In this document: positions 35,002 through 46,215 of the stretch, piece after piece
How positions within the stretch are numbered: position 1 is the first letter of the stretch
Layout of the letters: each line of letters begins with the position of its first letter
DNA from: Leptobrachium leishanense
Lineage: Eukaryota; Chordata; Amphibia; Anura; Megophryidae
Reading direction: 5' to 3'
DNA length: 64,000 bases
NCBI GenBank assembly: GCA_009667805.1
Contig: CM019071.1
Coordinates: 50,536,693 to 50,600,692, forward strand
Notes under the pieces: generated by a model
The model's input: only the letters and a program-made list of their open reading frames with translations
Database searches by the model: none
Told to the model about the DNA's origin: nothing
Position numbers and translations under genes: made by a program

Positions 35002-35188
35002 CTTGTAACATGTTCCATCGTTGAGGCAATTTAACAATAGAAAATATCTTAACCCCATTGAGGTTAATCTTTGGGATAATGTGCTGGAGAAGAGTTTACG
35101 CAGCGCCACGACTCTCCCATCATCAACACAAGATCTTGGCCACAATTTTGTTAAGTAGTTTTTTTGCAAACAGATTTTAAAACTTATA
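35002..35188. other. Spacer between two family members
   Basis: 187 bp of sequence resembling a Tc1 C-terminus/inverted-repeat junction in style ('ccccattgaggttaatcttt'), but too short to classify. Confidence 0.35.
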
Positions 35189-36789
35189 CAGGGTTATTCA
35201 GAAACCGCCGATCTGCCCCCGAAATGGCACCGGACAGTGAATTTCTCCATTCGGTGCAATTTCGTGGCCATTCGGCTATTCAGAGAGCAAGCAGTTTGCC
35301 AAATTTTTGGTGAACTGCCAGCAAGCACGTTGCCTGTTCGACGGCAGAGAAATCCCCCATAGAGAAGCAATGGTTAATATATTCACAGACACCGAACAGC
35401 TGAGAAATGTCAGTGAAATGCCCTGCTGTTCAGTGTTTTCATTCGGCAGGTTTATTCAGGCGAATCCCATAGGCTTCAATGTTAAAAATATTCCCGTTTT
35501 TATCCAATATCTAATTAACCATTTATTCTTTTAATCTGCAGCAAAAAGTCTCTTTATTTACTTTTTAGGATCTTTTAGGCATTTATCGAGATTTTTCGGG
35601 AATTATTTTTCCGTTTCTTTTTAAATAGCGTTTTTTTTCTTTTTTCTGTAACAGACCTTTTTATTTTTTTATTATCGTTCATTGGATCTTATATGTAAAT
35701 TCCAGGCATTTTCATTCAGTAGTTTATTTGCAAACTGTGTTTCAATTTTGACACTTTTAATTGTTTTGTTGTATTTTTCTTTTATCCCGTTCGTCGACTT
35801 GTCGACTTTTTCCGGCGGCCAGTCTGCGCTGTGTGCGGAGGATCGTTGTTTTTTTCTTGACGTGTTTGGCGAATTTTGCGGCAGCTCAAGTGATCTGATA
35901 CCTCGTATCGTATCGGATGCTGAATTCACCTCAAGGTCAGGAAATTTGATTCCCCGAAGTGCAGGGGACGAGAGAGCACTGAAATGTCGAAACTGAATAA
36001 CTCCTATTGTTGAAGGTTTTTTTTTACCCCTTTCGTCGGCTTGTCGGCTTTCTCTGGTGGCAGGCTGGCACTCTACTTTTTTCAGATGCATTCGGCGGTT
36101 TTTGTGGCGGATCTTCAGGTGCGTTCAGCAGGTTTGCGGTGGCTTATCGGAGTGGATAAAATGCTTTCGGCGGTTTTGCTGCAGTTTTTACTTTTGATTC
36201 GGCGGTTGTTCGGCTGCTTTTCCCTGTTCTTCGGGGAAGCTGCAGTGAATGCTGAATTTTAGGCTTGTGCACCGATTTTTTTTTCGTTCGATTCGATTAA
36301 ATTTTTCGGATTTTTAAACTTTTCGATTCGGCTCGTTTCGACCGATTTCTGTTTCGATTCGGTTCGGCTCGACTTGTTTTTGTGTACATTTTTTTTCGGA
36401 ATTTCGACCATTTTTCGTATTTTTGTGCCAGTTCGTTTTTGTATCGACTTTTCGTATTTTCGAAAATTTTCGTTTTTTCGGAACGTCTTTTCTCCTCGTT
36501 TCAAAGCAATAAATTTCGATTTGACACATTTCAAGTACATTCGAAAATTCCAAAAATATTTTGTTTCGGCTCGGAAAACTTTTCGGATCTGACATTTGCG
36601 GATTTCTAAAAATTTTCGGAAAATCAGCTGCATCCGAAAACACGAATCGGGAAATTTCGTGAAAATTCCGAAATTCCGAAACCCGAAACGCACATCCCTA
36701 CTGAATTTGGGAAATTTGAATCCCCGAAGTGCAGGGAACGAAAGAGAACTGAAATCCGGTGGAATTTTGGTGCTCTTTGAATAACCCCT
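35189..36789 (-). mobile_element. CAGGGTTATTCA family, copy in opposite orientation
   Basis: Left end CAGGGTTATTCAGAAACC, right end 'ctttgaataacccct'. The body is the reverse complement of the family consensus ('cataggcttcaatgttaaaa', 'tggatcttatatgtaaattc'). No AT-rich array at the equivalent point. It holds a hAT element at 36260-36700. Confidence 0.72.
36260..36700 (-). mobile_element. Non-autonomous hAT-type element, TAGGGATGTGCG family, copy 3
   Basis: Left end TAGGCTTGTGCACC, right end inverted TAGGGATGTGCG. Exact 8-bp duplication CTGAATTT (36252-36259 and 36701-36708). At 441 bp it is the shortest full copy here. Confidence 0.9.
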
Positions 36790-37499
36790 CATGCGTATCC
36801 CTGAGCATTGCAGGACGGCAAAATCTGAAGAGCACCAGGAGCCAAATTACACAAACGTGCACGGATTTCCACACAAACACCTCAATACTATGACATTGCG
36901 CATTAGGTTTCGTTGATTAAACCAGCTCCCTGCGCGATTTCACAATCAGGTTGGCATCGAAAGGCGGCTGACCGCGTCTACATTCTTTACACCTTTGTCA
37001 TCGCCTCGTAAACGTCGGTCACTGAGGTGAACATTTTAAGGGTAATGAAGACAGTAAATCCTGTTACAACATGTCTCCCTGGATTAGGTACTTTCTGTGC
37101 CACGAGAGGTGCTTCATCTAGATTAATCACTGCAAGATAAACAAAGGGGAATCAACTGGAATCCATTAATCACGAAACAAACTCTTCAACCTGTACACCT
37201 TGTAAGGTTTAATCATTTGACTGCCAGGTGCTTTTTGTTGAAAAAATGATACATAACAAGAACAGTAACATTTACCTTAAACATGGGATGGATACTAATA
37301 GATAACACTTAAACATAGGGTAAAATAGACATGAATCAACCATAAAGTGTAGCGCGCCGAGTGTTAAAAGGAATACAATCTCATTACCTAACCAGGAATT
37401 CCAAATTTATATCTTCAAGTAAAAAGAAGAGACAAAAAAATCATAACGGATCTTTTACAACACTTGATAAGTAAAAAAAGGCTTATCTAGTTTCACTCA
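36790..37499. other. No gene recognised
   Basis: Non-repetitive sequence; no long frame, RNA gene or terminal repeats seen. Confidence 0.5.
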
Positions 37500-38215
37500 C
37501 ATTCCTTAGAGCCAATCCTGGCTCTGTATTCTTCAACTCTGTGTCACCTCTGTTCACTGCTTCTTACCCTCTGAGCCCTTAAACCAGCATCAATGTATCC
37601 AGGATCCATCATTCATGACGTCCCCTATTTTTGACCATATTTTCCTGACCGCTATATTTTTGCAATTGTATGTTATGTTTGCCTTTATTATAAAATCTTC
37701 CTCCATTTCTGTTAGAAAAAATCCTCTGTTCCCCCTCCCCTCCTCCCCCTCCTCCATGCATGGTCACACAATGTGCTTTTTCACATAACCGTATTCTCTC
37801 TTCACAGCACACACAGACTGCACTGTTTCTTACCCTCTGCTGTCCCAACCAACCCTCCCCACCCACCCAGGGCAGGTCCCTAATTTCAGGTCTCCTTTCC
37901 AGCTATCTCCACTTCTCTCTCTAATTACTCTTACTAAGCCCAGGCTTCTGGTTCTTCCCATGCTGCCCTGCTAACCATCATCACATTCCCTCTGCTCCTA
38001 TTTGTTTCACCTACCCTAGTCCCTTAGATTGTAAGCTCATGGGATGTCTGTCTGAAAACGTGGTTAAGCGCTGTACTACCTGGACAGTCATCCTACGGGC
38101 AGGGTCATCTTTTCATCATGTATCATGTACGTCTCCTGTTTGTGCTCCCCTATTGTAATGCGCTGCAGAATATGCTGGCGCTGTATAAATGCCTGTAACC
38201 GTAACTGTAACTTTT
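37500..38215 (+). mobile_element. Probable L2-type LINE 3' untranslated region
   Basis: Pyrimidine-rich sequence leads to 'cccttagattgtaagctcat' and then 'aatgcgctgcagaatatgct' and 'ggcgctgtataaatgcc'. This is the familiar tail of L2-class elements and of the SINEs that use their tail. No coding part is recognisable upstream. Confidence 0.6.
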
Positions 38216-38400
38216 TTTTCTTCCGAGAAAGTATTTTACCAGGAAGGATACTTTGAGATTTCTCTCGTTTTCAAGTATGTACTGGTTGGCGAGTTTGTAC
38301 CGTTAGGTGTCATGCCCAAGGGCACTTACTGGAGAGGTGCTCTTGCTGGGATTCGAACCTGTTTCTCCATGGTTATAGGGCAGTGATGTTACCTCTACTT
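38216..38400 (-). mobile_element. LINE 3'-tail fragment
   Basis: 'gtattttaccaggaaggata' and 'ctctcgttttcaagtatgta' match the reverse complement of the LINE end at 60220-60300; weaker similarity continues to about 38350. Confidence 0.65.
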
Positions 38401-38639
38401 TACCCAACCGGTACTTGAAGGCCACCCAACAGCCCTATGGATCGTCAACGTCTTCCCTGGTTCTTCAACGAAAAGGAATCATCATGGTGCAATACGAATA
38501 CATAATAAAGCCAGAATTAATGACTTAAAACATTCACGTGGAGCAGGACCATCCATCGGTCCTAAGGTAGTCAACACAAACATTGTTTGTTGCCCAGGTA
38601 CAATGTTCAACAAAACGCCTTCTTCCCAATAAGAGAATG

Positions 38640-38830
38640 GCAGCAGATGTGGATCTAAAAAAACAATTTATTAAACAGAAAATATATAAAAAATTATTAC
38701 CAATATATAAAGTCATCAAAATACATTTCGCCTGTGGATGAATATCCCTCTGGCTTCTTCAGTTGCTAATGAGACCTCCTGGACTGGTCTCCACCATCAT
38801 TATATATCCTGCTATTGCTGCCCTAAAACA
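38640..38830 (-). mobile_element. Penelope-like tail fragment with hammerhead-like core
   Basis: On the minus strand at 38717-38765 a CTGAAGA box and a GAAA box flank a hairpin (GCC...GGAT...ATCC...GGC), in the same layout as 42907-42950. The surrounding AT-rich sequence resembles Penelope 3' regions, but no protein domain is present. Confidence 0.4.
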
Positions 38831-38939
38831 ATCAAGATTCACTAAAAATGCAGGAATCACAATCTCCCATCGGATAAATCCTTTCCTTTTCTTTATATCC
38901 AATCAAAATGTCCCATAAATGCTTTAAAATAGAAATCAG

Positions 38940-39172
38940 CATCATGGTGATTAATCTGAGATATTTAAAAGAATGTAATAATGTCAATTTGCTCGTCTTT
39001 AATTTCTCGTCTATTTGTTTATTCGTTACAGAAATATCACTGGGATGAAAGGTTCTAAACTCTAGATGGCGTCCCTTATCTGGAACAATGTCATACTGGG
39101 TCTGCATTATCAGCATACAGGCAGAAAAGGCCTTTGTGTCAGATTGTGTAAATGTGATGCAGACAGATAATA
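38940..39172 (+). repeat. Dispersed 230-bp segment, copy 2
   Basis: Matches 24280-24513. The intronic-looking CAG is kept, the donor-like end is not, and the frame has a TAG at its seventh codon. Confidence 0.6.
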
Positions 39173-40529
39173 AAAATGGTCAGACACACTAATCTTTTAC
39201 TCCTTCACAACAAGCAGTTGTTGCCCGTCAGGTGGGGCTTAGTGACAGTGAGGCTTACAGGTATGCCTTGCCACCAAGTGCCACCGCGGGCATCTATTTT
39301 GATCCGCCCATGCAGCCGACATGCGGCGCACGTCATTTGTTGCAGGGGTCAGCCTGAGATCAGGTCTTCTCTCTGCAGCCAATGACGGGCAGCACGCACC
39401 GGCTGCTGCGATGCGGCCCATTGAAGACAGCAGGGTGATGCTGTACACCCTTCGTCTTCAAGGTCCACCCGCTGCACCAATGGCATAGAATGTCCTGTGG
39501 TGGGAAGGGGTTAAAAATGTATGCAGATATGTTTTTTTATATGCATATGATTGTGTCTCAATGCATTGCAATGCTAAATTGAGTTAACTCGATTTTGGGA
39601 GTGAAGGGGTTAAAGTAACACGCTAGGCTAAATTCAGGGGATGGGGAGAAAACCTATGTTTTATCCCATTGGTGCTGTCTCTCTGGGTGCTCTGCTGGGC
39701 TGACAGCTTCTGCTTTAGGAAACAGCACCACCGCCGCGCTGATGATCACATATATGCAACTATAGCCTCCCCGAAAAAGGTGGCATGTAGGGGAAGAGGT
39801 TTGAGTCCCTCGGCACATGATGACTATTAAAAATAAAAGGTCACATGACTAGATTATCCCTTTTAAAATGAGACATGAAGATACAAAGCGTAAAATAATC
39901 CCTAATATTCCCTAAGGAGCTTACAATATAAACAGTAACCGAAAGTGCTGAAAGGAACACGCAAGGCGTGTTGCCGCAACGACGCATTCTTTGGGTTTTC
40001 ACGGGGCACATCTGGTTAAACTGTGAAAAAGGTTGAATCTTTGCGATGACACATAATGTCAAGAAAACAAGACACGCTTTGTGCAAGCGCTGTGTGAGCG
40101 TGTACAGCTGGATTAAGTGATGGGAGAAACATCGGCTTTATTGGAAGAATGCGCATGTTCTCACTGAAGGATGACAATGAATCATTCAGCCCTGCCGTGT
40201 GTGGATGGAATGAAGAATAATCCCGTCATATCGATTTGGTTGACGTTGTCACAACAGGGAGTTGCGCTCAGTCTAAATACTGCTCATCGCATGGTTTGTG
40301 TGTACTAAATTCCGAAATCTGGAAGAAATGAGAGAGATTGTGCGTCTGTAACACCACGACCACTCATACCCTCTGACAGGAAGATGTGGGGAGCGTCGAA
40401 GGACCTCCGAGATTTTGTGAAAATCAGATCTGGTCAACCCACCTGCAAGGGATGTGGATACATATATATATATATGTTCTATTTGCCTATGTTTGACTGT
40501 ATATCCCAGATAAAACATGAACAAACAAG
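39173..40529. other. No gene recognised
   Basis: Mostly non-repetitive. 39588-39617 (TTAACTCG...GAAGGGGTTAA) looks like another miniature TTAA element. A short (TA)n lies near 40463. Frames are short and featureless. Confidence 0.45.
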
Positions 40530-40850
40530 GCCACCATCAGTGGGCGACAGCCCATGATATATTTAGGGGCCCACGGGTTCCAGGGGGCCCTGGCCCAACA
40601 AGTTAGCTACAGAATTCCCGGTAGGCCGTGGCATCTAGTGTCAGTAAGAGCACTCCAAATTCTCACTGAGGGAGTGATTAGTATGATCTGCACCCGGAAA
40701 AAGTGCAGTGAACACTCCCACACTAGGGAACACGTTTTATCCCCTTGCCGTACCACCAGGGATATATGGGCAGCTCAGGGAAGGGGGACAGTGACCAGTG
40801 GGTCACACAGGGGCCCCACAATTTCTGACGGCAGCCCTGTGTACAAATGT
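40530..40850. mobile_element. Possible hAT-like fragment with 'gggcagcccat / ggcagccctgtg' ends
   Basis: 'gggcgacagcccatgatata' and 'aggggcccacgggttccagg' on the left and 'ggggccccacaatttctgac' with 'ggcagccctgtg' on the right are loosely inverted. No clear duplication, so this is a weak call. Confidence 0.35.
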
Positions 40851-41060
40851 ATGTCCACCTACGTGGGAAGAAAAATAAGGTAGACTACCAGAATTGTGTC
40901 CACTATTGGTGAGTGAGACTGAGGAAGACATTTTTGGTAGGAAGACCTATGGATAGGCAGAGACTGACAGATGTACAGAAATGGAGAGGGGGTAGACACA
41001 GACAGACAAACAGACAAGCAAACGCAGACTGACAGGTAGATAAAACAAAAAGATAGAAAT
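40851..41060. other. No gene recognised
   Basis: Repeated 'agacagacaaac'-type words only. Confidence 0.4.
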
Positions 41061-41220
41061 TAGACTTGTGTGATTCGGTTTGTACCGAATACAAATTGGG
41101 CCGAATATTGGCAATCTGGAATTGGAATTACCAAGGCTCTGAAACTATCTGAAATATTTTTTTTAATAAATCCAAAAACAATTGGAAAGATTCAGATTGA
41201 TTCAATTGACTGAATGAATT
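41061..41220 (+). mobile_element. hAT-like left end, truncated
   Basis: TAGACTTGTGTGATTCGGTT resembles the TAGGGATGTGCG terminus family. The right end is missing; the sequence runs into telomere-like repeats at about 41221. Confidence 0.45.
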
Positions 41221-41958
41221 GCACTCACTGTGCAATGAGGAATCCCTCACCCTAACTCTGTATAAAATAAGTATAAATAATAATCCTAACCCTAAAAGTA
41301 ACCTGAACTCTAAATGTAAACCTAACCCTAAAAGTTACTCTTACCATAAAGGCAACCATTATCCTAATCCTAAATCTAACCCTAAACCTAAAGGTAATCC
41401 TAACATTAATGGTAACCATAAACCTAACCCTAACCCGTTAAAGCAACCCTAAACCTAAAGATAACTCTATCCCTAAAGGTAATCCTCACCCTAAACATAA
41501 CCCTAATGGTAATCCTAACCCTAAAAGTAACCCTAACCCAAAAAGTAACCCTAAAATTAATCCTAACTTTAAAAGTAACCTTAAACCTAAAAATAACCCA
41601 AACCATAAAGGTAACAATAACCTAAAAGTAACCTGAACCCTAAAAGTAAACTTCACCATAAAAGTATCCCGAATCTTAAAAGTAAATCTTAACATAAAGG
41701 TAACCATGACCCTAACCCTAAAGGTAGCCCTAAACATAACCTAACCCTAAATGAAACCCTAACCCTAAAGGTAATGTTAACCCTAACAGCAATTATAACC
41801 CTAAAGGTAACCATTATCCTAACCCTAAAAGTAACCCTAAAGGTAATCCAAACCCCAATAGTAACCCTAAATGAAACACCAACCATAAAGGTAATCCTAA
41901 CTCTAAAACAAACCCTAAAGGTATCCCTAAACCTAAAAGTAACCATAACGGTTACTAT

Positions 41959-42569
41959 TAGAGATGCGCATTCGTTTCGGAAAAATTCGGAATTTGTAAC
42001 GAAATTTGTTAATTCGTAGTTCAGAAGTACTTCTGAATAACGAATCTATGCGATATACGAATTCAAAACGAAACAAAATGGTATATAACGAATTTATTTC
42101 GTTTCATACTGTGTCATCATCATAAAAGAAAAATTTGAATAATTGATATCAACTATCGAATTTGAAATGAACTATCAAATTGATATCAACTATCGAATTG
42201 ATCTTAACTTAAAATACAAGTAATAGTCACCAAAGGACTTTATGAAACAAATTAATTTTGTTTCACTGTTTCATTTGATTCAAATATTAAATCTGTGACA
42301 CAGCTTAAAATTTAACTCTATCTTTTATTTTAACAGCAAAATTTGATTAATAGGGGTTTTATTTAGTGATCCAAAATTCGAATTGATGTAACTATCGAAT
42401 TCATATATGAAATTCGAATCGATACGAAATCGATATAAAATCGATACAAAAAACAAAACAAAACAAAATACGAAACTAAATTAGCTACGAAATTCCAAAA
42501 ACAAAATTATCTAAAAACGTAACGAAACGAAACTAGAGGAAACAAATTTTTCAGCCATGCACATCCCTA
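41959..42569. mobile_element. hAT-type element in telomere-like array
   Basis: Ends TAGAGATGCGCATTCG and (inverted) TAGGGATGTGCATGGC. Exact 8-bp duplication GTTACTAT (41951-41958 and 42570-42577). 611 bp, AT-rich, no coding region. Related by terminus to the TAGGGATGTGCG family, but with a different body. Confidence 0.88.
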
Positions 42570-42900
42570 GTTACTATAACCTAAAAGTAACCTAAACCCT
42601 AAATGTAAACTTTGCAATAAAAGTAACCCGAATCCTAAAAGTAACTCGTAGCAAAAAGATAACAATAACTATAACCCTAAAAGTAGCCCTAAACGTAAGC
42701 CTAATAAGGAGGCTACATGTAACCCTAACTCTAAAGGTAATTCTAACCCTAAAAATAACCCTAACCATATTAGTAACCATAATCATAACCCTAAATGTAA
42801 CCCTAACCCTAAAAGTGTCCCTAACGTTAAAAGTATCCCTAGCCCTAAAGGTGAACTTGACCCTAAACGTAACCCTAATGGTAACGGTAACCTAATAGTA

Positions 42901-43737
42901 CTTTTTTACTGACTGATGAAGGCTTATGAGAGCCGAAACGCGTATCAGTATATTTGTCCATTCATCTTTTATGTGTTTTTTTTACGCTACGTAATAATTA
43001 GTATTGGTGAATCCCATTTTTTAACTCTTTGGTGGGCACTCTTGATCTTTCCATACAAGCAAGGAATCTGGGAGGTAAAGCGGTCGGACACTTACCCCAA
43101 AAAGTGTTAAATGTGCAGAACATGAGCCTATTCCAACAAGAGGCTCCCCGGTTGGTGAGTGTTTTCCATCTATTTCCTGATCATTGTCACTGATGGTATT
43201 ACGCTATGGGAGCTTTGTCTCTCTATGTTTGTGTTCTTTTCAAGTAATCTTCACCATAAAAGGAGGGCCGTGACACCCTTTATTTGGCCAAATACTTGGA
43301 TACCTAGAGCCAGGATAATCATGGCTCTATAAAATGTGAGTGGTTTACTTCAATAACTGGATCATTTTGTTGAGACTTTTCTACACTATGGCCGATTGTT
43401 TTATCTCTGTTTTTGTCTTTGAGAACCATTAAGGGAACAGAGGATATGTTTCCACATTATCAACTTAAGTATCTTTTTATTTTTACTCATTTTTCACTGG
43501 TAATACGGAATTATCTCACGTGCTCGCATGTGCGCTTTACATCGAGGCTGTGTTTAAACGTGCTTTTATTTCACCTGTTCCAATTCGTCTTTATTTCACT
43601 ATATTTTTATATTAATTTACTGTTTTTATTCACCAAATTGATCCATTTTTCCTGGTAGTGGTTGTATCGCGCACTTTATTCACCGTGTCACGATATTAAT
43701 ATTTTTAGCGCCAGAGGGACATCCTTTTTTTTGTTAT
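42901..43737 (+). mobile_element. Penelope-like non-coding fragment with hammerhead-like motif
   Basis: Begins with the hammerhead-like segment (42907-42950) and ends in a T-run (43726-43734) beside the resumed telomere-like array. No protein domain is found in either strand. I assign it to Penelope-like elements from the motif, which in related copies here ('ggtcgaaacgtcgtt' at 33860) lies in a proven Penelope-like element. The middle is unclassified. Confidence 0.45.
42907..42950 (+). ncRNA. Hammerhead ribozyme-like motif (type I layout)
   Basis: Stem I TACTGA (42907-42912) pairs fully with TCAGTA (42945-42950). Core CTGATGA lies at 42913-42919. Stem II GGCTT/GAGCC (42921-42925 with 42930-42934, one G-T pair) has loop ATGA. 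GAAA lies at 42935-42938. A minimal stem III ACGCGT (42938-42943) follows, with A at the predicted cleavage position (42944). The one departure from the classical core is an extra A (42920) before stem II. Penelope-like elements are known to carry hammerheads with very short stem III. Confidence 0.6.
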
Positions 43738-43795
43738 CATAACATAAAAGTAACCGGAACTCTAAAAGGAAACGTAACCATAAAAGTAACCGGAA

Positions 43796-44339
43796 CAAGC
43801 TGTTGGTAATTTTGCAGAGAAATCGACTTAACAACCTAGTCCCAAAACAAATGAGTGTGTTGTTATATCTGCTACCTTTACCCCAGTTAACCCTCCGGAA
43901 CCTGCCACTCTTTTCTCTACTTTCCGCCCTCTTTAATCTTTGCTCGTCCTGAGTCACTGCCGCTGCCTATTTTGTTAATTACAAAATGTTTAACATACTG
44001 TTCCGTGCATTAACAAATAATTACTCATCAATTAACATCTTTAGAAGTCATCACAAAGAATTCCGCCCGAATTTATGTTTCACAATCAACAATAAACAGG
44101 CTATGAGAAGAAAAAAATAATTAAACAAATAACATATTCAGGAAGGTCTGATCCAAAAGGTGATGTTTATTATTTATGGACCAACCTGTAACATTTTTGA
44201 GACACTTGGCACTGTGGATTTTTTTTTATTTATGCCTTATTTCATTTTTAACCGCTTCCATGAGGAGCATACCCTGAGGGCGTCCTGCCGCATGTACACT
44301 TGGCTGCGGAGGATGTGCTGGATGTCGGCCAAGCTTCCA
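43796..44339. other. No gene recognised
   Basis: Non-repetitive, short frames only. Confidence 0.45.
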
Positions 44340-45474
44340 GGATCTCCCCCTGTCAGTTCGGGAGTTAACCCCTAGCTGCCACCTATGGTGGAGATAGGTG
44401 GTTGCAATGAACCCCCTATCTCCCGATCCATGGAAGCTAGGGGTTAATGTTTGGTATCATTGGACCAGCCAGCATGGCCTTTTCAATGATACCAAACATG
44501 ACCATGTTAAATGTAAACATTTTTTCCATGTTTTTGTTTTCAACCCCACATGGAAAGTGCTTGGTGCGTGTATAAATAAAACCCACCATTGTTTTGCCTC
44601 TCCTTAGCTGAAAAGCAGCAGGAGAGCATGCAGTTGCTCAGAGGAGAAGCTATTGGTACATTGGTTTGGACTCACTCTACCGAGAGGTGCCTTGATGGGA
44701 CGAGTGAGCTTACGCTTCAATGGCCATTTCAGCAGACTAAAACCTCCAGATAGAGTTTTGTTGTACATGGAAATATATAGAACCGAGAGCAGATAACATC
44801 CTTTTATTTCTTGTTATGTTTTATGGTTATGGTGAGTACAGGCGCAACGCCATTTTTTCTGTATTAATGTTTGGTATCATTGGAACGGCCAGAGCATCGC
44901 CATTTCAATGATACCAAACATTACCATCTTAAATGTAAACAATTTTTTTAAAAAATAATGAAAAAAAATAATTAAAAGAATAAAAAAATAAAAATAAACA
45001 GTTTTTGTTTTGTTTTGTTAATGCAGCAATATTGTTCCCATTTCAATTATAATGCGAACAATGATGCTGCACTAACAATTTTTTCTATGGGGCATGTTTG
45101 CTAAAAATCACGTAATTCCCCCCCCAAAAAAATGTAACGAATCCCCATTTCTAATTTTTTTAACATTCAGCAACCCATAGAAAATATAACCGCAAAGGCT
45201 TGCATGATAAAATTTGAAAAAAAAACACTTTACACTAGACATGTGCATTCGTTTTAGTACTAAAACGATTTAGTCCGAATTTTGGGATAAATTAGTTTTC
45301 GGATGACTCAAGAGAAACGAAATTGCTCAGTACAAAAAACGAAAGAAACTAAAATAAAATGCACTACATTTTAGTTTCAGTCCTTTTTGTGATATTACAT
45401 TGATGAGTGAAGGAGACCAGCAATGAAGAGCGCAACATCGCAACATCCGAAGTTCTGCACCCTCCACATGCCAA

Positions 45475-45765
45475 TGCAGTAGGATGTTCTATACAGAGAG
45501 GGGCATTAATTAATGCAGGAGGATGTTCTATACATTATACAGATAAGGGTATTAATGCAGAAGGATGTTCTATACATTATACAGAGAAAGGTATAAATTG
45601 AGGAGGATGTTCTATACAGAGAGGGACATTAATTAATTCAGGAAGATGTTCTATATATTATACAGAGAGGGGTATTAATTAATGCAGGTGGATGTTGTAT
45701 ACATTATACAGAGAGGGGTATTAATTAATGCAGGAGGATGTTCTAAACATTATACAGAGATGAGC
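45475..45765. repeat. Minisatellite 'gaggatgttctatacattatacagag'
   Basis: About six units of 35-48 bp with 'gcaggaggatgttctataca' and 'gaggggtattaattaat', inside the hAT element. Confidence 0.85.
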
Positions 45766-45789
45766 CTTTTTTTTTTACCCCTTTAAATC

Positions 45790-46215
45790 CAGTGGCTGTG
45801 AGCGCTGAGATCGGCTGCTTGTTACATTATCTCAGTACAATGTATCAGGCTCAGCTGTTACAGAAACTGACTGTAACAGCGCTCAGAGTTTCAGTAAAAC
45901 TAGGAAATAATATTCTTCTAATCTCTTATATATAAAAATATTATTTACTAGTTTTACTGAAACTCTGAGCGCTGTGGTGAGCAGCAGTCAGTTACTGCAA
46001 CAGCTTTGCCTGACGCGGGGCAGTATTACAATGTTGGTGCTAACTTAACCAGAGCTGTTGTAAACTGAAAACCTCCATAGGCTATAATGGCTCTGGGAAG
46101 TTTACAACAGCTCTGGTTAAGTTAGCACCAACTATGTAATATGGCCCATAGTGTGCTGAGAGTGAGAGATACTGTAACAAGCAGCGATCTCAGCCCTCTG
46201 AGGAGCCACTACAAT
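45790..46215. repeat. Nested long inverted repeats
   Basis: A perfect 28-bp hairpin (45876-45903 with 45948-45975) and a perfect 33-bp hairpin (46034-46066 with 46099-46131). Outer arms of about 30 bp ('gctgagatcggctgcttgtt' near 45805 with its inverse near 46165-46195) embrace both. Probably a foldback-type element inside the hAT element. Confidence 0.85.

Larger units (their letters stand above)
41221..43795. repeat. Degenerate telomere-like (CCCTAA-related) interstitial array
   Basis: Pieces at 41221-41958, 42570-42900 and 43738-43795 consist of CCCTAACCCTAAA runs alternating with 'aggtaac' or 'aagtaac'. A few exact CCCTAACCCTAA dimers occur (for example near 41708 and 41757). The composite unit is more diverged than a true telomere and is interrupted by a hAT element and a Penelope fragment. 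Confidence 0.85.

Noticed and set aside
41219..42786. Asn/Pro/Lys-rich and 'FRVRVTF' proteins
   Set aside because: Translation of the telomere-like array.
44531..44865. Solo LTR with a TATA box
   Set aside because: 'gtataaataaaac' looks TATA-like, but I found no TG...CA ends, polyadenylation signal order or flanking duplication.
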